DNA from: CAWUIO01 sp963922455
Lineage (GTDB): Bacteria > Bacteroidota > Bacteroidia > Cytophagales > Microscillaceae
Direction of reading: 5' to 3'
NCBI GenBank assembly: GCA_963922455.1
Contig: CAWUIO010000184.1
Coordinates: 1-8,439, forward strand
DNA: 8,439 nt
The notes under the pieces were generated by a model. It saw only the letters and a program-made list of their open reading frames with translations, did no database searches and had not been told where the DNA came from. Shown piece by piece: positions 1 to 6,753 of this stretch (its first letter is position 1; each line of letters begins with the position of its first letter). A program made the position numbers and the translations under genes.

Positions 1-609
1 ATCTTAGCTGTACCCTTAATCAGGGGTGGGGGGGAAATGGGGTCCACTTGGTATGAACAAGGAAAATTGTTAAACAAGCAAAACACTTTTGATGATTTTA
101 TCTATGCAGCTCGCTATCTGAGTGATTCAAATTATACCAATCCTCAAAAATTAGCCATCCGAGGATCGTCTAATGGAGGTTTGTTAGTTGCTTCTGTCAT
201 GTTACAAGCCCCAGAACTTTTTAACGTGGTTATTGCCGAAAATGGGGTATATGACATGATGCGTTTTGATAATCATACGGTGGGAAATTATTGGAAAAAA
301 GAATATGGTAGTGTTGAAGATTCCTTGGAGTGTCTAAATATGTTGAATTATTCCCCTTATCACAATGTAAAGGAACAAACAGATTATCCTGCGATTTTAT
401 TGGTAACCGGAACAGACGATGACCGAGTATCTCCAGTTCACACCTTCAAAATGTTGGCTGCCTTACAAAATAGGTCAAATCAAAATTCTCCCAGTTTATT
501 ATTACTCGAGCAAGGAGTTGGACACCAAGGCGCGGAGGTATTACAAGATTTATATAAGACGGAAGTTTTCATTCAACAGTTCATTCGCCAAACAATGGGA
601 TTAAAATGA
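1..609 (+). CDS. Prolyl oligopeptidase family (S9A) serine peptidase, C-terminal catalytic part (5' truncated by window edge)
   Basis: The reading frame is open from base 1, so the protein starts upstream; the ATG at 37 is internal. Translating bases 1-36 gives ILAVPLIRGGGE, the conserved strand and RGGGE motif that opens the alpha/beta-hydrolase domain of prolyl oligopeptidases, followed by an NKQNTFDDF motif. The whole catalytic triad is visible: Ser in GSSNGG (codon 169-171), Asp in the DDR motif (codon 418-420) and His in GVGHQG (codon 523-525). The family cleaves peptides after proline. About 202 codons are present, against roughly 700 residues in the family, so the N-terminal beta-propeller lies outside; a signal peptide cannot be assessed. 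The sequence is more A+T-rich than the genes after it. Usual family sequence has an aromatic residue after RGGGE; here it is Met. The family call is secure; exact substrate is not. Confidence 0.93.
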   Translation: MLAVPLIRGGGEMGSTWYEQGKLLNKQNTFDDFIYAARYLSDSNYTNPQKLAIRGSSNGGLLVASVMLQAPELFNVVIAENGVYDMMRFDNHTVGNYWKKEYGSVEDSLECLNMLNYSPYHNVKEQTDYPAILLVTGTDDDRVSPVHTFKMLAALQNRSNQNSPSLLLLEQGVGHQGAEVLQDLYKTEVFIQQFIRQTMGLK

Positions 610-653
610 TAGGAGCTCTTAAACTAGTTCCTTTAAATTCCCAAATCCCTACT

Positions 654-661
654 TACATTTG
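654..661 (+). promoter_or_regulatory. Candidate Bacteroidota -7 promoter box upstream of nhaA
   Basis: TACATTTG is an exact match to the Bacteroidota -7 consensus TAnnTTTG and lies 25 bases before the nhaA ATG. No perfect -33 TTG is present at the expected distance; TTC at 628-630 or TTT at 632-634 are the nearest candidates. This would give nhaA, and possibly mnmD, its own promoter after the peptidase gene. It is a short motif and could be chance. Confidence 0.42.
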
Positions 662-686
662 CAGATATAAACCATGAAGATCTACA

Positions 687-2036
687 ATGCAGATTACCCC
701 GGCCGACCGTTTTATTAACAAAATCAGTAAACTCTTCGAAAAACCGTATGCTAAGGGAATGCTCCTATTGCTTATGGTAGTCATTGCCTTAATATGGGCC
801 AATTCTCCATTCCACGAAAGTTATGAGCATTGTTTTCACACCAATTTTCGGATTGGTTTTGAGGGCTTTGACATTAATAGGCCCCTGCACGTCTGGATAA
901 ATGATGGCTTAATGGCCTTATTTTTCTTTACGGTTGGCCTCGAGATTAAGAAAGAATTAATGGAAGGAGAGCTTTCCTCAGCTCGGAAGGCTATTTTACC
1001 GGTTGTGGCGGCTATTGGCGGTATGGTAGCCCCGGCGCTTATCTTTTTGAGCTTTAATTATGACAATGAAGCAAGCAAAGCTTGGGGCATCCCGATGGCA
1101 ACAGATATTGCTTTTACCTTGGGTTTGATAACCCTGGTAGGGGGCTTAGTATCTGAGAAACTGAAAGTCTTTTTAACCGCTCTTGCCACAGCCGACGATG
1201 TAGGGGCAGTCTTGGTTATTGCTTTCTTTTTGACCCCAGCTATCCATATGCAGAGTTTGGAAGCAGCCGCCGTATACCTAGGCATTATGGCCTTAGCCAA
1301 TTATTTGGGAGTTCGGAATATGTGGTTTTATTTGATTGTTGGGGTTTTGGGGCTTTGGATTGCGCTGTTTTTGTCAGGAATTCACGCTACTTTGGCTGGG
1401 GTATTAGGAGCTTTAACTATTCCGGCAAACCGAAAAATAACCGAGTCAGAATATCGGGCAAGTTTACAAAAATGGAGTGGTGAGTTTCAAGAATGCTGTG
1501 GAGACCCCATGTCTTTACTATCGCATCGTCAGGAAGAAATCATGAGCCGGATCGTGATAGAGACCAAACGTGCCAGTACTCCCTTGCAGCGGGTAGAAGC
1601 CCAACTAGATCCTATTGTCAATTATTTTATTTTACCCCTTTTTGCCCTGGCCAACACCGGAATTCGCATTGAAGGAGACGTATTTCAAATGTTAAGCCAT
1701 CCGGTTAGTTTGGGAATTATTTTTGGTTTGGTTTTGGGGAAAATAATCGGCATAGTGGGCTTTACGTGGATTTTGGTAAAAAATAAGGTGAGCCCACTAC
1801 CTGAGGGATCCAACTGGTCTAGCCTTACTGGGGTAGGCATGATGGCCGGAATAGGATTTACCATGTCGCTATTTATCGCAGAGCTGGCCTTGGAAGATGA
1901 ATACTTGCTCTCGGCTGCCAAATTGGCTATTTTGTTGGCCTCATTCATTTCGGCTACCCTCGGATTGCTTTGGTTTAATTTGGTAGTTCGTAAATTAAGC
2001 GCTAAATCCTCGATGACAGCCCAAGCCCCAGCTTGA
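687..2036 (+). CDS. nhaA: Na+/H+ antiporter NhaA
   Basis: This is an inner-membrane antiporter that exchanges internal Na+ (or Li+) for external protons, supporting salt tolerance and pH balance. The key residues of E. coli NhaA are recognisable: Asp140 in MATDIAFTLG (E. coli D133), the Asp170-Asp171 ion-binding pair in ATADDVGAV (D163/D164), and Lys352 in LGKIIGI (K300). The GLEIKKEL loop and the GIHATLAG and PLFALANTGI helices are also present. At 449 residues it is longer than the 388 of E. coli, mainly because of a cytoplasmic insertion at about 253-304 between transmembrane segments, carrying an ECC motif; a loop of this kind is common in NhaA outside enterobacteria. The start at 687 gives a normal cytoplasmic N-terminus; no Shine-Dalgarno is evident. 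mnmD follows after 33 bp and may be co-transcribed. Confidence 0.97.
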   Translation: MQITPADRFINKISKLFEKPYAKGMLLLLMVVIALIWANSPFHESYEHCFHTNFRIGFEGFDINRPLHVWINDGLMALFFFTVGLEIKKELMEGELSSARKAILPVVAAIGGMVAPALIFLSFNYDNEASKAWGIPMATDIAFTLGLITLVGGLVSEKLKVFLTALATADDVGAVLVIAFFLTPAIHMQSLEAAAVYLGIMALANYLGVRNMWFYLIVGVLGLWIALFLSGIHATLAGVLGALTIPANRKITESEYRASLQKWSGEFQECCGDPMSLLSHRQEEIMSRIVIETKRASTPLQRVEAQLDPIVNYFILPLFALANTGIRIEGDVFQMLSHPVSLGIIFGLVLGKIIGIVGFTWILVKNKVSPLPEGSNWSSLTGVGMMAGIGFTMSLFIAELALEDEYLLSAAKLAILLASFISATLGLLWFNLVVRKLSAKSSMTAQAPA

Positions 2037-2069
2037 TGAGTTGTGTAAGCTTGGTACTTTGACTACAAT

Positions 2070-2768
2070 ATGGGGAAAATAAAATTACATTTGACCGAAG
2101 ATGGCTCACACACTTTGTTTAGTGAGCAATTTCAAGAAATATATCACTCAAGGTATGGGGCTTTACAGGAGTCCAAACATGTGTTTATAGAGGCAGGCTT
2201 ACAATATCGAGCCGAAGAATACCCAGACAAGCCTATCCATGTACTGGAGATCGGCTGGGGCACGGGTTTGAATGCGTATTTAAGCTTTCTCTTTATGAAG
2301 CAAGCCCGTTCATCTATTGATTTACATTATACCGGCTTGGAACCCATCCCGATTCCGGAAGAACTAATCACCGAATTAAACTACCCGGCTTTACTCTCTG
2401 AAAAGGTGCCTGATTTGAATTTTGAGGCTTTGCACGGCTTGGCCTGGGAGCAAGTCCACGCCCTGGGGCAAGGAATGTTTTTGGAGAAAAAACAAAGCCG
2501 GATACAGGATTTTAACACTCCAGAGCGGTACAACTTGGTTTATTTTGACGCTTTTGCCCCTAGTAAACACCCCGAAATGTGGGAGCTTTCCGTATTTGAA
2601 AAAATTGCGGGCTTGCTAGACCAGGAGGCTTGTTTGGTTACGTATTGTGCCAAAGGAGCGGTAAAACGGAATCTACAAGCAGCTGGTTTTGAGATTGAAA
2701 AACTCCCTGGCCCTCCTGGAAAAAGGGAGATGATACGGGCCCACTGGAGTGATAAGGCAAGTAACTAA
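2070..2768 (+). CDS. mnmD: tRNA (5-methylaminomethyl-2-thiouridine)(34)-methyltransferase, MnmD type
   Basis: This SAM-dependent enzyme performs the last methylation of the wobble-uridine modification mnm5s2U34 in the cytoplasm. It corresponds to the methyltransferase half of E. coli MnmC, without the FAD oxidoreductase half; such stand-alone versions are common in Bacteroidota. Visible motifs are the SAM-binding VLEIGWGTGLNA (58-69; Trp where Phe is usual), YFDAFAPSKHPEMW (158-171; the DAFAP catalytic region), TYCAKGAVKR (191-200) and the C-terminal GPPGKREM (214-221), all matching the MnmC methyltransferase domain in order. The 232-residue length fits the domain. The ATG at 2070 lies 33 bp after nhaA, and no separate promoter or Shine-Dalgarno is clear, so an nhaA-mnmD operon is plausible. 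The stop is one base from the stop of the convergent downstream gene. In Bacteroidota lacking MnmC's oxidoreductase, the nature of the substrate form is not settled from sequence. Confidence 0.92.
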   Translation: MGKIKLHLTEDGSHTLFSEQFQEIYHSRYGALQESKHVFIEAGLQYRAEEYPDKPIHVLEIGWGTGLNAYLSFLFMKQARSSIDLHYTGLEPIPIPEELITELNYPALLSEKVPDLNFEALHGLAWEQVHALGQGMFLEKKQSRIQDFNTPERYNLVYFDAFAPSKHPEMWELSVFEKIAGLLDQEACLVTYCAKGAVKRNLQAAGFEIEKLPGPPGKREMIRAHWSDKASN

Positions 2769-2769
2769 T

Positions 2770-3333
2770 TTATCTTTGAAACGAAGGAAGACTCTTTAAG
2801 TAGATGTCAATAGAATAATCTTCTAAGACCACCAAGCAATAATTATCTGTTTGCGTATACAAAATCCAGCCCTCTTCATCTTCATTTACTTCAACCGTCT
2901 TATGAGTTTCTGGTAAATAATCACAATCTACAGCAATGTACTCGCAATCTACGAGTCTTTGCTCGTATGTAACTAAATCAACTTGTAGATACTTACCGCT
3001 ATTTTTTAAAAGGTCTATGAGTAAGGTTTTTTCGTAGGGGTCAAAATAGGAAGAGGGTAAATGGGCATAGCCCTTAATTTTGATTGTATTTTGGAGGTTC
3101 CAAAACTTGGTACTATAAATTTGGACATAGGCAGGTTTTCTGTCAAATCGAATTGCCAAGTATCCTAGGGTGGTATCTACCAAGATATCTCCAAGATATT
3201 CAACATCAATAGATGATGGCCATGGGATATTACCTAAATGCTCATAGTTTTGGGGTAACTCTTGGCTCCTTAGCTTGGAAGTACACCAAAGAATACCCAG
3301 GAATAGGCTGAAAAAGCGATAATTAGAAAACAT
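2770..3333 (-). CDS. Hypothetical exported protein, unrecognised family
   Basis: A 187-residue protein I do not recognise. The N-terminus has a basic residue, a hydrophobic stretch (about residues 7-18) and a plausible signal-peptidase I site after LRSQ (residues 21-24), an ending typical of exported Bacteroidota proteins. Cys17 lacks a proper lipobox, so a lipoprotein is unlikely. The mature part is rich in aromatic and beta-branched residues in alternating strand-like patterns, such as YLAIRF and YVQIYS, resembling beta-propeller or WD40-like repeats, but it is too short for a full propeller. There are five Cys after the signal region or within it, three of them in DCEYIAVDCDY and near the C-terminus. 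It converges with mnmD, stops one base apart, with no visible terminator between. The repeat element at 3409-3537 lies upstream. Being a real gene is supported by the intact signal peptide and lack of a competing frame; function is unknown. Confidence 0.72.
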   Translation of the reverse strand: MFSNYRFFSLFLGILWCTSKLRSQELPQNYEHLGNIPWPSSIDVEYLGDILVDTTLGYLAIRFDRKPAYVQIYSTKFWNLQNTIKIKGYAHLPSSYFDPYEKTLLIDLLKNSGKYLQVDLVTYEQRLVDCEYIAVDCDYLPETHKTVEVNEDEEGWILYTQTDNYCLVVLEDYSIDIYLKSLPSFQR

Positions 3334-3400
3334 GGTGCATGAGGTAGTTTGAAATGCCTAATTACTCAAAATTTGTTTAGTTCTCAAAACTTCCTCAGGG

Positions 3401-3547
3401 ATTTTCTTGGCTTAGGGATAGAGCGGCCTGTTTGAGCTCGTCAGGCCTTGTGGGGAGAGGCAGCGAGTAGCGAAAGCCCGACCCGCCGGCCACCTTATGT
3501 ATATTGTCAAGGAGTGATGACCCGGCGGGTAAGCCCCTCATTTTCTT
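3401..3547. repeat. 8-bp direct repeats flanking repeat copy A
   Basis: ATTTTCTT occurs at 3401-3408, directly before the 129-bp element, and again at 3540-3547, two bases after its end. The second copy overlaps the stop codon of the P450 gene. The layout resembles a target-site duplication from insertion of the element, but the sequence is simple and T-rich, and the second copy of the element at 7075-7203 has no matching pair of flanks, so chance is possible. Confidence 0.35.
3409..3537 (+). repeat. Dispersed structured intergenic repeat, copy A (129 bp)
   Basis: This element is repeated in opposite orientation at 7075-7203. The first 32 bases (GGCTTAGGGAT to GAGCTCG) match the other copy at 31 of 32 positions, and 3462-3485 (AGCGAGTAGCG to GACCCG) at 23 of 24. 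Three pairings are seen: terminal GGCTTA (3409-3414) with TAAGCC (3530-3535); CTCG plus GCCT (3437-3440, 3445-3448) with AGGC plus CGAG (3458-3461, 3464-3467); and a 9-bp stem ACCCGCCGG (3481-3489) with CCGGCGGGT (3522-3530) around a 32-base loop. The terminal and third stems compete for one base. It sits between the 5' end of the exported-protein gene and the 3' end of the P450 gene, eight bases from the P450 stop and antisense to it. There is no credible ORF. It could be a structured RNA, a transcription-end element or a non-autonomous mobile repeat. Confidence 0.85.
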
Positions 3548-4754
3548 AATTCAAAATATAACGAATGGGTAAAGTAAGCAAACCCCGGGTAAAGACGCCT
3601 ACTTCTTGGGGAAAATCTGCGCGATCTAAGTGAATCTCCCGCGTTAAGTCAAATAGTTGATTAAAAGCAATTTGCATTTCGGCTTGGGCCAACATAGCCC
3701 CTACACAAAAATGCCTGCCCGCCCCAAAGGCCACATGGTTGGCGGCTCCACTAAATGCTTGGGACAAGTCTAAGTCTTTCCGAAAAATATCAAAACGGTC
3801 CGGATTTTGAAACACGCTGGGGTCTCTTTGGGCGGAACCGAGCAATAATAAAACCTTCGACTGAGCCGGGATGGTCCCTCCGGCAATGGCTACTTCTTCC
3901 TGGGTTATTCGCATCAGTCGGTGGGTTACCGGAGAGTACCTTAATGACTCAGCAAAAGCTGCCGAAATTAGCTCCCGATTTTCCCGAATGGCTTGCATTT
4001 GCTCAGGATGAAGCAGCAGATTGCGCAAGGTCAAGGCCAGCATCTTGTCGGTACTTTCTGCCCCGGCGGTAATCAAAAGGCTTACAAAGGCCTTGATTTC
4101 CACATCGTCCATGGGTTTGCCCTCTATCGTTTTTTGGCTCATATGGGAGAGAAGGTCTTGCTCCGGATTTTCTCTTTTTTTCCGGATCAAGGGAAGTAGG
4201 TGGGCACTTATTTCTTCCTTGCTTTTGAAAGCGGCTTCGGTAATGGCGGGCGTTTGCCCTAAATCGGCGATAAAATCTACAAAGCGACGGTACCACTCGA
4301 GAAAATGAGGCTCTGCGTTTTGGTCTAAACCGAGTAGACCTACAATCACCAAGATAGGAAAGCGGGCGGCATAATTCTTGGCAAAATCGACCCGGTCTTG
4401 CCCTTTCCAAGTAGCATAGAGCTCTTGACTAATCGTTGCCATCATCGGGACCAGGTTTTGCCTTAGATTACTGCCCCGTAGGTGGGGAGCTACTATGTTA
4501 CGATAAAGGGCATGCTCTTGACCGTCCATTTGGATAAAGGTACGGCCGTGCAGGGGTTCGGACTGAAATTCGTAATTTTTGACCGTAAATACGGGGTTTT
4601 TTAAGGCTTCAAGTACATCAGCGTGACGACTCAATACATAGCAATCCAGCACCTGGGAATAAAAAAGAGGAAAGGCTTCGCGCATGAGCTCATAATGAGG
4701 ATAGGGATTTCGGGCAAAATCGGCAGAGAGTATATTTGGCTGGGATAGTATCAT
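3546..4754 (-). CDS. Cytochrome P450 (bacterial soluble type)
   Basis: A 402-residue haem monooxygenase without a membrane anchor, the usual size for soluble bacterial P450s. The haem-binding loop FGAGRHFCVGAMLA (343-356) supplies the thiolate ligand Cys350; the ExxR motif is E269-SL-R272; and the I-helix oxygen-activation motif AGAEST is at 230-235. In this motif Ser234 falls where most P450s have the proton-relay Thr (T252 of P450cam), a known but less common variant. The N-terminal DFARNPYPHYELMRE pattern supports the ATG at 4754. Substrate cannot be told from sequence. No ferredoxin or ferredoxin reductase is encoded in the window, so electrons must come from proteins encoded elsewhere. 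The gene is separated by 212 bp from the upstream beta-barrel gene's terminator side, indicating its own transcription unit. Its 3' end lies eight bases from repeat copy A. Confidence 0.96.
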   Translation of the reverse strand: MILSQPNILSADFARNPYPHYELMREAFPLFYSQVLDCYVLSRHADVLEALKNPVFTVKNYEFQSEPLHGRTFIQMDGQEHALYRNIVAPHLRGSNLRQNLVPMMATISQELYATWKGQDRVDFAKNYAARFPILVIVGLLGLDQNAEPHFLEWYRRFVDFIADLGQTPAITEAAFKSKEEISAHLLPLIRKKRENPEQDLLSHMSQKTIEGKPMDDVEIKAFVSLLITAGAESTDKMLALTLRNLLLHPEQMQAIRENRELISAAFAESLRYSPVTHRLMRITQEEVAIAGGTIPAQSKVLLLLGSAQRDPSVFQNPDRFDIFRKDLDLSQAFSGAANHVAFGAGRHFCVGAMLAQAEMQIAFNQLFDLTREIHLDRADFPQEVGVFTRGLLTLPIRYILN

Positions 4755-4798
4755 AATTTTTTAGCTAAGATTGGATCAAAAAAGAACGTAATAATAGA

Positions 4799-4823
4799 GG
4801 GCTAAAAGGGCAGGTTTTAACCC
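4799..4823 (-). promoter_or_regulatory. Candidate hairpin in the leader of the P450 gene
   Basis: On the minus strand GGGTTAAAA (4823-4815) can pair with TTTTAGCCC (4807-4799) over nine pairs, one of them a U-G wobble, around the seven-base loop CCTGCCC. It lies 45-69 bases upstream of the P450 ATG. No T-run follows directly, so it does not look like an intrinsic terminator. It might be an operator or leader structure, or chance. Confidence 0.3.
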
Positions 4824-4914
4824 GCTCGTAAAGAGAAGCTAAGCCTTAAAAGTGTAATTTTTTTGAAATTATGGCCCCTTATCTTGCCCAAGCAAGGAAT
4901 ACAGGGCATTAAGC

Positions 4915-4942
4915 AAAAAAAAAGCAGCCTCTCGGGGCTGCT
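4915..4942 (-). terminator. Intrinsic terminator of the outer-membrane beta-barrel gene
   Basis: Read on the minus strand, AGCAGCC, a six-base loop CCGAGA and GGCTGCT form a perfect 7-bp G+C-rich stem, immediately followed by a run of nine T. It begins 24 bases after the stop of the beta-barrel gene, the classical position and form of a Rho-independent terminator. It separates that gene from the P450 gene downstream. Confidence 0.9.
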
Positions 4943-4966
4943 AATTCTTAAAGAAATGTATGAGAA

Positions 4967-5623
4967 CTAAAACAACTTATAGCCTAAGGTCACTTGAAAA
5001 CCCGATACTTTGATGTCTTGAATATCACCCACCGGTTGCCCTTGATCATTGGTAAGAAGAATGCTCTCATCAAAAATGCTAGAGAAACTGTGAATATAAC
5101 GCACATCGACTGCCAACTTAGATATATCGACCCCGATACCTGCCTGCAGGTGTAGTTGAAGGTTATTTACAAGATCAACATCTTTTAAATCTAATTCACC
5201 ATCCACACTATTTTCAAGTTTAGCGCTTAGAATACTACTAAATACCGGCCCTGCCCCAATGCGAAGGCCGAGGGGCCCAATGCCAATTCGCTTCCCGAGT
5301 ATAATAGGGATGTCCAAACTAGTCATACGAATCTCACTCGATCCCGCAGAACCATCTATGGTATAAGAACCTCCACTTTGTGAGATAACAAGCTCGGGTT
5401 GGGCAAAAAGACCAATACCGGGCACGTTAAACCGGGCCCAAGCCCCACCTACAAAACCGGATCTATTGCCATCCCCATCAAAACCCAAGGGTAAGCCACG
5501 CAACCAAGTGGAGTTTACCCCGGCTTTGAGCCCGAAATCAACGAGCGGTATGTCTTGAGCAAAGGCCATAGGGGAAAGGGAAAGCATCGTGATTACAAAA
5601 AGCAGTTTCTTCATTACAGTCAT
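4967..5623 (-). CDS. PorT-type outer-membrane beta-barrel protein
   Basis: A 218-residue secreted protein of the small outer-membrane beta-barrel group common in Bacteroidota (PorT / OMP_b-brl-like). The signal peptide is MKKLLFVITMLSLSPMAFAQ followed by D; this makes the second ATG (5614, Met4 of the longest frame) the likely true start, although 5623 is also possible. The mature part alternates hydrophobic and polar residues in amphipathic strands separated by turns: FGLKAGVNSTW near the start, LFAQPELVISQSG, SLDIPIILGKRIG, GLRIGAGPVFSS, LQLHLQAGIGVDI, AVDVRYIHSF and a final FQVTLGYKLF. The C-terminal Phe is the usual outer-membrane assembly signal. A role as an eight-strand barrel fits the length; a specific function cannot be assigned. 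A strong terminator follows. Upstream are 113 bp containing two hairpins, after the histidine kinase gene. Confidence 0.88.
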   Translation of the reverse strand: MTVMKKLLFVITMLSLSPMAFAQDIPLVDFGLKAGVNSTWLRGLPLGFDGDGNRSGFVGGAWARFNVPGIGLFAQPELVISQSGGSYTIDGSAGSSEIRMTSLDIPIILGKRIGIGPLGLRIGAGPVFSSILSAKLENSVDGELDLKDVDLVNNLQLHLQAGIGVDISKLAVDVRYIHSFSSIFDESILLTNDQGQPVGDIQDIKVSGFQVTLGYKLF

Positions 5624-5646
5624 ATTTAGTGAATAAATAAGAAGCT

Positions 5647-5690
5647 AGACATGAGAAGTGTCTAAGCCCTACTATTCAAGACCAGTAGGG
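5647..5690 (-). promoter_or_regulatory. Pair of short hairpins between the histidine kinase and beta-barrel genes
   Basis: CCCTACT (5667-5673) and AGTAGGG (5684-5690) are perfect 7-bp inverted arms around ten bases. Directly next to them, AGACA (5647-5651) and TGTCT (5659-5663) form 5-bp arms around seven bases. They lie 47-90 bases after the kinase stop and 24-67 bases before the beta-barrel ATG. Neither is followed by a good T-run, so they may be a weak terminator for the kinase gene, or an operator or leader of the beta-barrel gene. Which one cannot be told from sequence alone. Confidence 0.4.
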
Positions 5691-5736
5691 AGCCCATACC
5701 GTTGTCTGTCCCTCAAAAAAATGGAGGTATCTTGTC

Positions 5737-6753
5737 CTAACTATTAGGAATTTGAATGGTAATCTGGGTGCCTTGGCTGAGTTGGCTATGCAGGCTTATG
5801 TTCCCTTGAAGTTCCTCAATGATGTTTTGTACGATGCTAAGCCCGACCCCGTATCCAGAGGCAGCCTCTACATGGGTCCGCTGGCCCAGCTTAAAAATAT
5901 CCGCTTGTTTTTCTTCTTCAATGCCCAGCCCATTATCTTCAACCTTGAGGTAAAGGTGGGTATCATCTTCTCTAAGGTGTAATTTTACAAACGAATCCTC
6001 CTTCTGGGGGTCATAATATTTGTAAGAATTTAAGACCAGATTTTCAATCAAAGAGCGGAGCAAGGAAAGGTTGAATTGTAATTGGCTTTTGAGATGGAGT
6101 TGATAGCTAAAATGTACCCGGAACCGGTTGGGGTGTACCGCCAATATATTTTTAAGATTGACCAGAAGTTCTTCAAAATTAACCTGAGCCATATTTTCTT
6201 CCAATACCCCTTCAATATATTGTAAACCGTCTTTACAAATTTGCTCAATCCTTTGCAGGATATGCTCCTTTTCTTCTTCGCAGGGTACCAATTGGTGCAG
6301 GTTGAGCAAGCCGATGATGGAGTTATAAGGCGACTTGGTATCGTGGCTAATCATGTGCATTTTATTGGAGAGCTGGCCTTTTTCCAAGATCAGGTTGGTA
6401 ATTTCCACGACCAAGACCATCCCGGCAATTACCTTATCTTTTTCCCAAACCGGTTCAAAACGGGTCCAAAAATACCCCTCCCCATTATCATAATTCAAGT
6501 GTTGGGATTCCCCTTGCAAGGCAGCCCAGTAATAGGGCTCCAATTGTTTCCAAGCATCCTCTGGCAAAATATCATACAAGCGCTTGCCCACAACATTTTC
6601 CAGGCCGTGTTTTTTTAAGGATTCTCCCCTCGCAAAAAGATATCGGAGGGAACGGTCGAAAACAACTACGGCCCCATTAGGAATTTTTTCGGTGGTGAGC
6701 TCAAGGATGTGTTTATAATTTAAGCTCTCCGGTATTTGAATGGCGGTATTCAT
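5737..6753 (-). CDS. Soluble PAS-domain sensor histidine kinase
   Basis: A 338-residue kinase with no transmembrane segment, so it should sense a cytoplasmic signal. An N-terminal PAS_4-like domain covers about residues 15-120 (VVFDRSLRYLFARGESL, then the closing strands ending VLVVEIT). The dimerisation domain has the H-box MISHDTKSPYNS, with His137 as the expected phosphorylation site. The ATPase domain shows the N-box LIENLVLNSYKY (Asn238, Asn242), the G1 box DNGLGI (273-278), the G2 box GYGVGLSIV (300-308) and the late GT (328-329). All kinase motifs look intact. No receiver domain is fused and no response regulator gene is in the window, so this is an orphan kinase whose partner must be elsewhere. 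The start at 6753 precedes the PAS domain by a short tail. The ligand of the PAS domain is unknown. Confidence 0.94.
   Translation of the reverse strand: MNTAIQIPESLNYKHILELTTEKIPNGAVVVFDRSLRYLFARGESLKKHGLENVVGKRLYDILPEDAWKQLEPYYWAALQGESQHLNYDNGEGYFWTRFEPVWEKDKVIAGMVLVVEITNLILEKGQLSNKMHMISHDTKSPYNSIIGLLNLHQLVPCEEEKEHILQRIEQICKDGLQYIEGVLEENMAQVNFEELLVNLKNILAVHPNRFRVHFSYQLHLKSQLQFNLSLLRSLIENLVLNSYKYYDPQKEDSFVKLHLREDDTHLYLKVEDNGLGIEEEKQADIFKLGQRTHVEAASGYGVGLSIVQNIIEELQGNISLHSQLSQGTQITIQIPNS

Noticed and set aside
28..34. Run of seven G near the start of the window, suspected frameshift in the peptidase gene
   Set aside because: The frame through the run encodes the expected RGGGE motif and continues correctly on both sides.
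2037..2069. Possible promoter TACTTTG just before mnmD
   Set aside because: The spacing between TA and TTTG is one base instead of two, and no -33 element fits, so it is not a match to the Bacteroidota consensus.
3755..4410. Several long open frames overlapping the P450 gene on both strands
   Set aside because: They lie inside a gene with full P450 motifs, share its codon pattern as shadows and show no domain of their own.
5836..5850. AAGCCCGACC inside the histidine kinase gene, similar to the repeat's middle block
   Set aside because: The match is short, is not accompanied by the head, tail or stems of the element, and falls within normal kinase coding sequence.
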